Assembly (NCBI GenBank): GCA_009911355.1
Contig: QXXE01000016.1
Span: 1-64,000 of the forward strand
Length of the DNA: 64,000 nt
Source of the DNA: Clostridiaceae bacterium
GTDB taxonomy: Bacteria > Bacillota > Clostridia > Oscillospirales > Butyricicoccaceae
Reading direction: 5' to 3'
The position numbers were made by a program, and so were the translations under genes. This document shows, one piece after another, positions 58,762 to 64,000 of this stretch (positions are counted from its first letter, which is position 1; every line of letters begins with the position of its first letter). The notes beneath the pieces are model-generated. The model made no database searches, was not told the DNA's origin, and worked only from the letters and a program-made list of their open reading frames with translations.

Positions 58762-58776
58762 AAAATCGCCGGACAG
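58762..58776. repeat. Right copy of the 15-bp flanking direct repeat
   Basis: AAAATCGCCGGACAG, identical to 10101-10115. Host DNA resumes after it. Confidence 0.7.
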
Positions 58777-58788
58777 AGCAAATTTTTC

Positions 58789-58817
58789 TTGCAATTTAAA
58801 AGAGGGTGTGGTAAAAT
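58789..58817 (+). promoter_or_regulatory. rplS promoter
   Basis: TTGCAA (58789-58794), 17-bp spacer, TAAAAT (58812-58817). It is left intact only 12 bp from the prophage repeat. Confidence 0.75.
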
Positions 58818-58894
58818 AAGAAACCGATAACGGGTATTCCGCTGCCTGCGGGAAGTGCAGGGCATGAATGCCTATGAGAAAGGAACATAAGAAT

Positions 58895-59236
58895 ATGGAT
58901 TTAGTAAAGGTTCTGTCTGAGCAGCAGCTCAAGAGCGATCTGCCCGAGCTCAAGATCGGCGACACCGTAAAGGTACACGCGAAGATCAAGGAGGGCAACC
59001 GCGAGCGTATCCAGGTATTTGAGGGCATCATCATTGCGATGAAGCACGCGGGCATCAACCGCACTGTTACCGTGCGCCGCGTTTCTTATGGCGTAGGCGT
59101 AGAGAAGACCTTCCTGGTGCATTCCCCGAACGTAGCGAAGTTCGAGGTCGTCCGTCATGGTAAGGTACGCCGTGCGAAGCTGTACTACCTGCGCGACCGT
59201 GTAGGTAAGGCGGCAAAGGTTGCGGAAAAGGTATAA
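58895..59236 (+). CDS. rplS: 50S ribosomal protein L19
   Basis: 113 aa, full length. Typical L19: [45 protein letters not shown], ending [24 protein letters not shown]. Start at ATG 58895 behind AAAGGAAC; the in-frame upstream ATG has no ribosome-binding site. Located at the 30S-50S interface. Confidence 0.97.
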   Translation: MDLVKVLSEQQLKSDLPELKIGDTVKVHAKIKEGNRERIQVFEGIIIAMKHAGINRTVTVRRVSYGVGVEKTFLVHSPNVAKFEVVRHGKVRRAKLYYLRDRVGKAAKVAEKV

Positions 59237-59250
59237 ACCGTAATAAACAC

Positions 59251-59287
59251 GCAAAAAAAGAAGCCGGAAGGCTTCTTTTTTTGCGTC
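59251..59287 (+). terminator. rplS terminator
   Basis: GCAAAAAAAGAAGCC-GGAA-GGCTTCTTTTTTTGC perfect 15-bp stem, 3' arm T-rich. Works in both directions by symmetry. Confidence 0.85.
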
Positions 59288-59318
59288 CCTCGTCCCGCCC
59301 GCAGGCGAGAACGGGATT

Positions 59319-59424
59319 CCAAAGGGGCTAGCCCCTTTGGCGCTGTCCGCGCAGGACCGCTGTCCGCGCAGGACCGCCGTCCGCGTAGGACCGGGAGTCC
59401 AGAGGGCAGCGCCCTCTGGCGTAA
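59319..59424. repeat. Host palindromes and 17-bp tandem repeat
   Basis: CCAAAGGGGCTAGCCCCTTTGG palindrome, then three tandem 17-bp units starting GTCCGCG(C/T)AGGACCG (59346-59396), then AGTCCAGAGGGCAGCGCCCTCTGG. Same repeat family as at 6.3 and 9.26 kb. Confidence 0.65.
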
Positions 59425-59432
59425 AGGCGTGC

Positions 59433-59849
59433 TCAACAAGAACCGCGCTGCTGGCAGGCGGGGCAGAGCCCAGTGAAGGTCAGCGAGTGCCCAGTGATGA
59501 GGAAGCCGGTTTCGGCGCGCAGCCGGTTTTCGAGTGCTGCCAGCGGGCAGCCCTCAATCGGGACGACGGCCCCGCAGGCTGTGCAGTGCAGCGTATGCCG
59601 GTGCCCCTGCGGCGTGTTGAGCTGGTAATAGCAGCGTCCGTCGCCGCCTTCGTTTTTCATCAGCAGCGCATGGGAAGTCAGTTGGGACAGCACCCGATAG
59701 GTGGTGGACAGCCCCATTTTTTCAGTTTTGACAGCTTCGGCGTGGATTTCATCGGCGGTCAGCGGCTTTTTGGCGTGCTCGATCACAGCCAGCACGGCTT
59801 TGCGCCGCTCAGTCGCGCGCAGCCCGCTTTGGCCCAGCTGGTTTGGCAT
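59433..59849 (-). CDS. Fur-family metalloregulator
   Basis: 138 aa. Winged helix (RATERRKAVLAVIEHAKKPLTADEIHAEA, STTYRVLSQL), HRHTLHCTACGAVVPIEGC metal region and a C-terminal CPACQQRGSC. Two CxxC pairs bind structural zinc. Could be Zur, PerR or Fur; the sequence does not decide. ATG behind GGGAGGTG. Confidence 0.88.
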   Translation of the reverse strand: MPNQLGQSGLRATERRKAVLAVIEHAKKPLTADEIHAEAVKTEKMGLSTTYRVLSQLTSHALLMKNEGGDGRCYYQLNTPQGHRHTLHCTACGAVVPIEGCPLAALENRLRAETGFLITGHSLTFTGLCPACQQRGSC

Positions 59850-60318
59850 AAAAACACCTCCCGGTGCTCAAACTAAAAAGGAATTTCGCGTCTGATGACG
59901 CGCCCCAAGGGCTCCGCCCCCGGGCCCCCCGCAATTTTTTTGTAAAAAAATTGAGTAAAAACTTCATACAGGCCCGTCCGGTTCCCCTTTGCCGCGCAGG
60001 TGTTTTTGTGTTGCCGGTATCCTTTTGCGCACTGCCGCCTGCGGGCGGGATGGGTGCGGTTACAGCGTTTCTTGCGCCGTGGCCAGCCCGCCAGAACGGC
60101 GGCGGGCTGGCCGGCTTTTTGCTGTGACGGCTGGTTTCCTTTTCTGCGCTGCCGTGGTGGGGGTGGCTCCTTGTGATGCTTGTGTGCAGGCGTTTCGGTT
60201 TGATATGAGGATAACCTTATTATACGCTGAAAATTCGCGCTTGACAAGCCGGGAAGACTTTTGTATAATGAAATTACAGAATATACCCCCTATCCGGGGG
60301 GTGGGAGGTATCGGCAAT
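59850..60318. other. Intergenic region between the Fur-like gene and copA
   Basis: 469 bp. Holds a dispersed host repeat in inverse orientation (59887-59966), a perfect 12-bp hairpin with TTTTT (GGCCAGCCCGCC, 60081-60118) that has no upstream rightward gene, then the copA promoter and CsoR site. No further gene seen. Confidence 0.5.
60241..60302 (+). promoter_or_regulatory. copA promoter and CsoR operator
   Basis: TTGACA (60241-60246), 17 bp, TATAAT (60264-60269). The palindrome TACCCCCTATCCGGGGGGTG (60284-60302) fits the CsoR-type GC-tract operator. The csoR gene ends the same operon, so copper would relieve repression. Confidence 0.85.
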
Positions 60319-62859
60319 ATGACACAAAATTTTAACGTCACTGGCATGAGCTGCGCCGCCTGTTCCGCACACGTGGAAAAGGCGGTCAGCGCACTGCCCG
60401 GCGTGCGGCTCTGCCAAGTGAACCTGCTTGCAGGCACGATGAAAGCGGAATATGATGAAAACACGCTGGGCGATGCCGAGATTATCCGCGCCATCGAAGA
60501 TGGCGGCTACGGCGCTTCGGTGCGCGGCAAAGAGGGCGCAAAAGCGTCCACTGGGGTCGCACAGGCCGATCCGAATGCTGACCTAAAAGAAATGCAGCAC
60601 CGTATTGTAGTTTCATTTATTTTTCTTGCCCTGCTGATGTATGTTTCAATGGGGCACATGGTCGGCGCCCCGCTGCCGGGACTTCTGGCCGGCGGTGAGA
60701 ACATGATGGCGTTCGCCCTGACCCAATTCCTGCTGACTCTGCCTATCTGCATTGTCAATAAAAAATATTATGTGAATGGGTTTAAGACCCTTTGGCACCG
60801 TGCGCCGACAATGGACGCGCTGATTGCAGTCGGCTCGGGCGCAGCAATGGTTTATGGTGTGTTTGCCCTTTACCAGATTGGCTATGGGCTCGGGCACGGC
60901 GATATGGCGCGCGTTCATGAATATGGGCACGACCTGTATTTTGAATCGGCGGGCATGATTCTGACCCTGGTAACGCTGGGCAAGTATTTTGAAACGCGTG
61001 CGAAAAAACGTACCAGCGAAGCGATTGCAAAGCTGATGGATCTGCGCCCCCAGACCGCGCAGGTGCTCCGGGACGGTGTAGAGTCGACCGTCCCGATTGA
61101 CGAAGTGCTGGTCGGTGACCTGATAGTCGTGCGCCCTGGGCAGAGCGTTCCCGTTGATGGCGTGATTACCGAAGGGCGCACCGCACTTGACGAATCTGCC
61201 CTGACCGGCGAGAGCATCCCCGTCGAAAAGGGCGAGGGCGATACCGTCATCGCCGCAACCATCAACAAGACCGGCTCGGTCGTATTCCGGGCCTCCCGTG
61301 TCGGCGACGACACAACGCTTTCCCAGATTATCCGGCTGGTCGAGGAAGCCAGCGCCTCCAAAGCGCCAATTGCAGCGCTCGCCGATAAGGTTGCGGGCGT
61401 GTTCGTCCCGGTCGTGCTCGGCATTGCGCTGGTAACGGCAGTCGTTTGGCTGGCGGTCGGCGCGACCTTTACCTTCGCGCTTTCGTGCGCGATTGCGGTG
61501 CTGGTGATCTCCTGCCCGTGCGCGCTGGGGCTGGCAACGCCGGTTGCGATTATGGTCGGTACCGGCGTAGGCGCGGAAAACGGCGTTCTGTTCCAGTCGG
61601 CGGAAGCGCTGGAACGGTTACAGGCGGTCAATGCGGTCGTGTTGGACAAAACAGGCACAGTCACCGAAGGGCACCCGAGTGTAACCGACGTAGCCCCTGC
61701 GGCGGGTGTCTCTGAGCGCGAACTGCTGACCGTCGCGCTGTCGCTTGAACAGCCGTCCGAGCACCCGCTCGCCGAAGCGGTCGTTTCATATGCGCGGGGG
61801 CAGGGCATTCAGCCCGCCGAAACCAAAGGCTTTCTGGCCGAGGTTGGCAAGGGGATTGCCGCGGAGGTAGGCGGTAAGCATTGCACGGCAGGCAACGCGC
61901 GGCTCATGGGCGAGCAGGGGGTTGACCTCTCAGCGCTCGAAGCACAGGGCGCAGCATTCGCTGCGGCAGGCAAAACCCCGCTGTTTTTCGCGCGGGAGGG
62001 GAAAGCAATTGGCCTTCTGGCGATTGCGGACGTGGTCAAGGAGACCAGCGCGCAGGCGGTTGAAGCGTTCCGCGCGCTGCATATTGATGTGACGCTGTTG
62101 ACCGGTGATAATAAAGTCACCGCCGAAGCGATCCGGAAGGAACTTGGCATCCCGCGCGTCGTAGCCGAGGTGCTCCCGCAGGACAAGGAACGCGAAATCC
62201 GTGTGCTTCAGGAACAGGGCAAGGTAGTTGCAATGGTTGGCGACGGCATCAACGACGCACCGGCCCTCGCGCGGGCTGACGTGGGGATTGCGATCGGTGC
62301 GGGCACCGATGTTGCCATCGAATCTGCCGACGTGGTGCTGATGAAATCCGACCTGATGGACGCGGTGAATGCGGTGCGGCTGTCGCACGCAGTGATCCGG
62401 AATATCCGGCAAAACCTGTTCTGGGCGTTCTTTTACAACTGCATCGGTATCCCGTTGGCGGCGGGCGTATTCTGGACGGCATTTGCGCTCAAGCTGAGCC
62501 CCATGTTCGGCGCGGCGGCAATGAGCCTGTCGTCGGTATGCGTGGTGTCGAACGCGCTGCGGCTCAAGCTGTTCAAGCCTTTGAAATCCCGGCGTTCTGC
62601 GGCGGAAGCCGCTGAAACCATACAAAAAAACCATCGAAAGGAAGAGGTAAACATGAAAAAGGTTATTTCCATCGAAGGCATGATGTGCCCGCATTGCTCG
62701 GGCCGCGTCACCGAAGCGCTGAATGCGGTTGAAGGTGTTTCGGCTGAGGTCAGCCATGAGACCGGCAAAGCGGTCTGCACGCTGCAAAAGGATGTTGCGG
62801 ATGATGTGCTGAGCGCAGCAGTCACTGGCGCAGGCTATCAAGTGATAGGGATCGAATAA
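60319..62859 (+). CDS. copA: Copper-exporting P-type ATPase
   Basis: 846 aa. N-terminal metal-binding domain (GMSCAACSAH, Cys12/Cys15), eight expected membrane helices, CPC motif (399-401), phosphorylation site D443 in DKTGT, GDGIND (641-646), and a second metal-binding domain fused at the C-terminus (GMMCPHCSG). Exports Cu(I) from the cytoplasm. The large upstream open frame has no start signal; ATG 60319 follows GGGAGG. Confidence 0.95.
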   Translation: MTQNFNVTGMSCAACSAHVEKAVSALPGVRLCQVNLLAGTMKAEYDENTLGDAEIIRAIEDGGYGASVRGKEGAKASTGVAQADPNADLKEMQHRIVVSFIFLALLMYVSMGHMVGAPLPGLLAGGENMMAFALTQFLLTLPICIVNKKYYVNGFKTLWHRAPTMDALIAVGSGAAMVYGVFALYQIGYGLGHGDMARVHEYGHDLYFESAGMILTLVTLGKYFETRAKKRTSEAIAKLMDLRPQTAQVLRDGVESTVPIDEVLVGDLIVVRPGQSVPVDGVITEGRTALDESALTGESIPVEKGEGDTVIAATINKTGSVVFRASRVGDDTTLSQIIRLVEEASASKAPIAALADKVAGVFVPVVLGIALVTAVVWLAVGATFTFALSCAIAVLVISCPCALGLATPVAIMVGTGVGAENGVLFQSAEALERLQAVNAVVLDKTGTVTEGHPSVTDVAPAAGVSERELLTVALSLEQPSEHPLAEAVVSYARGQGIQPAETKGFLAEVGKGIAAEVGGKHCTAGNARLMGEQGVDLSALEAQGAAFAAAGKTPLFFAREGKAIGLLAIADVVKETSAQAVEAFRALHIDVTLLTGDNKVTAEAIRKELGIPRVVAEVLPQDKEREIRVLQEQGKVVAMVGDGINDAPALARADVGIAIGAGTDVAIESADVVLMKSDLMDAVNAVRLSHAVIRNIRQNLFWAFFYNCIGIPLAAGVFWTAFALKLSPMFGAAAMSLSSVCVVSNALRLKLFKPLKSRRSAAEAAETIQKNHRKEEVNMKKVISIEGMMCPHCSGRVTEALNAVEGVSAEVSHETGKAVCTLQKDVADDVLSAAVTGAGYQVIGIE
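62653..62859 (+). CDS. Nested copper chaperone-like domain (CopZ-like)
   Basis: 68 aa in frame at the end of copA: MKKVISIEGMMCPHC onward, with its own AGGAAGAGGT. Size and sequence match free CopZ chaperones, so a separate protein may be translated in addition to the fusion. Confidence 0.6.
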   Translation: MKKVISIEGMMCPHCSGRVTEALNAVEGVSAEVSHETGKAVCTLQKDVADDVLSAAVTGAGYQVIGIE

Positions 62860-63131
62860 TGCAGGCGGACAGGAAAAAGGTCGAGCCGCTGGTGAAAATG
62901 GCGCGCGGCCAGGCTGAAGCGGTGCTCAAAATGATAGAGGATGACCGCTACTGCATGGAGATTGCCAACCAGCTTTCGGCTGCGGAGTCGCTGCTCCATA
63001 AAGCGCGGCGTGAGGTGCTGCGGGCGCACCTGGAAGGGTGCGTGCGCGATGCGCTCGACTGCGGCGACCCGGAAGAGCGCACCCGTAAGCTGGATGAGAT
63101 TATTTCACTGCTGGATAAGACGGAAAAATAA
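62859..63131 (+). CDS. csoR: CsoR-family copper-sensing repressor
   Basis: 90 aa, TAATG overlap with copA. Cys32, His57 and Cys61 (YCMEI, HLEGC) form the Cu(I)-binding C-H-C set of CsoR. Represses the operon at the GC-rich operator upstream of copA. Confidence 0.92.
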   Translation: MQADRKKVEPLVKMARGQAEAVLKMIEDDRYCMEIANQLSAAESLLHKARREVLRAHLEGCVRDALDCGDPEERTRKLDEIISLLDKTEK

Positions 63132-63136
63132 AGGAG

Positions 63137-63165
63137 GGGCGGCTTGCCGCCCCTTTTGCTTTGGC
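63137..63165 (+). terminator. Copper operon terminator
   Basis: GGGGCGGC-TT-GCCGCCCC stem directly after csoR, followed by TTTTGC. Confidence 0.8.
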
Positions 63166-63307
63166 GATGGGCTGCGACAGCTGATCTACATACTGATTGA
63201 CCGGTGAGCGGGCGGCTCCGGAAAATGCCGCTGAACAAAAGGTCTGGGTCATACAATCAACAGAAAAGGGCTTCCCCGTGAGGGTAAGGCGTCATAAAGA
63301 AGTTAAG

Positions 63308-63345
63308 GGCAAGACAGGCCGCAGCGGTCTGTCTTGCCCTTTTAT
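63308..63345. terminator. Second terminator between convergent units
   Basis: GGGCAAGACAG/CTGTCTTGCCC, 11-bp stem, followed by TTTTAT on the plus strand. Lies between csoR and the convergent acetyltransferase gene. Confidence 0.75.
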
Positions 63346-63415
63346 ACTGTATAACCCACTATGACACTTTCGGGGAAAGTGCCCGTGGGGGAAAACAATA
63401 AAAAGGAATTTGTTT

Positions 63416-63898
63416 TTACAGCTTCAAAATAGCAATCAGTTCGTCTCCATCCATTTCTCCAGTTTCAACAAATCCAAACAAACGGTATAACTGGCTGGCA
63501 TTTCTATTTTCAGGTTTATAAGACAACCAGCAGTATTCCGCTTTACCGCAGGGGAATGTTTGTACGAATTCCAATGCAAGTCTGACCGCTTCTTTGCCAT
63601 AGCCCCTATTTTGATAATGATTATCTATCATCAATCGCCAGAGATTATAATTTCCTTTTGCTATCAATGGGGCGTCATCCCAATAATCATCTGTATCAAA
63701 GCCAATCATTAAAAAACCAACCGGTGTATCATCCTCATATATTCCAAAAGGGAAAGCATATCCATTTCCGGTTATGGCGGTATAGGCTTCGATAATGCTG
63801 ATGTCATTGCTTGCTACAAAATTTTTTTGCTTTTCAGAAACACAAAGTTTCAAAATATCCCATACGTTTTTCCCGGTTATCTTCTCCAGTCTCAGCAT
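63416..63898 (-). CDS. GNAT-family N-acetyltransferase
   Basis: 160 aa. GNAT features: VGFLMIGFD strand, NLWRLMIDNHYQNRGYGKEAVRLALEF (acetyl-CoA-binding RGYGK), and KPENRNASQLYRLFGFVETGE. Closest in style to spermidine/diamine acetyltransferases of the PaiA/BltD type, by family resemblance only. ATG behind GGGAGGAT. Confidence 0.88.
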   Translation of the reverse strand: MLRLEKITGKNVWDILKLCVSEKQKNFVASNDISIIEAYTAITGNGYAFPFGIYEDDTPVGFLMIGFDTDDYWDDAPLIAKGNYNLWRLMIDNHYQNRGYGKEAVRLALEFVQTFPCGKAEYCWLSYKPENRNASQLYRLFGFVETGEMDGDELIAILKL

Positions 63899-63936
63899 AT
63901 TGATATCCTCCCGAATCCCGATTTGTCGATGAGTCC

Positions 63937-63965
63937 ATTATAAAGCAACACCCTCTGAAAAGCAA
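63937..63965 (-). promoter_or_regulatory. Promoter of the acetyltransferase gene
   Basis: Minus-strand TTGCTT (63960-63965), 17-bp spacer, TATAAT (63937-63942). Confidence 0.7.
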
Positions 63966-64000
63966 CTTCTTTCCAGAAGGTGTTGGCTTCTTTACGGGAG

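Larger units (their letters stand above)
10101..58776. mobile_element. Complete contractile-tailed prophage with an IS30-type transposase and a DGR
   Basis: About 48.7 kb bounded by a 15-bp direct repeat. It has lambda-type head genes, P2-type contractile tail and baseplate genes, lysis genes, a lysogeny module and a diversity-generating retroelement. No tyrosine or serine integrase is visible; the only recombinase is an IS30-family transposase at the right end, so the phage is probably transposable. Most genes look intact, but the capsid gene is frame-split. Confidence 0.85.

Noticed and set aside
59346-59396. Three 17-bp tandem units considered as a CRISPR array
   Set aside because: The units are contiguous, without spacers, and no cas genes are present.
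59989-60318. N-terminal extension of CopA upstream of 60319
   Set aside because: The open frame runs through the promoter and the CsoR operator and has no start signal; ATG 60319 begins the metal-binding domain.

Overview
The window is about 64 kb of a GC-rich Firmicutes chromosome. Ribosome-binding sites are strong AGGAGG-type, promoters are classical sigma-A type, and the host genes (lantibiotic-type ABC transporter with YxeA, TelA/XpaC pair, CsoR, L19) fit a Clostridia member. I infer the Oscillospiraceae, close to the Faecalibacterium/Gemmiger/Subdoligranulum type, partly from short palindromic and AT-rich hairpin repeats scattered between host genes (6.3, 9.26, 59.3 and 59.9 kb).

Layout: (1) 0.3-5.5 kb, a two-component system divergent from an antimicrobial-peptide-type ABC exporter operon with four 11-bp-phased boxes in its promoter. 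(2) 5.5-6.4 kb, decayed DNA: a MITE-like element and a permease fragment. (3) 6.4-10.0 kb, a leftward operon of XpaC-like, TelA, small LemA-like and TPM-domain proteins. (4) About 10.1-58.8 kb, a complete contractile-tailed prophage. (5) 58.8-64 kb, rplS, a Fur-family regulator, a copper operon (copA with a nested copZ-like domain, then csoR) and a GNAT acetyltransferase.

The prophage is flanked by a 15-bp direct repeat, with inverted TAAATGCAAGA motifs just inside each end. I see no tyrosine or serine integrase. The only recombinase is an IS30-family DDE transposase placed at the extreme right end behind an XRE repressor, and an orphan IS30-type HTH protein lies near the left end. The rightward early operon (10.2-25.7 kb) holds many small proteins plus a PAPS-reductase-like protein, a B12-type radical SAM protein, an HUH replication protein, RecU, ParA/ParB and an ArpU-like late activator. 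The late operon (25.9-54.6 kb) encodes lambda-type head genes (Nu1/GpA, portal, ClpP-like protease with nested scaffold, decoration and capsid), P2-type tail and baseplate genes, a two-domain lysin and holins. A lysogeny module with an operator array lies at 54.7-57.6 kb.

The most notable system is a diversity-generating retroelement (DGR): avd, a template repeat at 48191-48280 and a reverse transcriptase. It has two variable repeats. One is in the adjacent tail-tip protein (50232-50321). The other is 33.5 kb away in an apparently cytosolic early protein (14624-14697). Differences from the template fall at template adenines (9 of 10 in the first, 8 of 8 in the second). Further signals are two candidate small RNAs (one antisense, upstream of the HUH Rep gene), a lipoprotein gene with its own promoter and terminator, candidate parS sites, a programmed -1 frameshift in the tail chaperone, and a capsid gene split by a one-base frame change.
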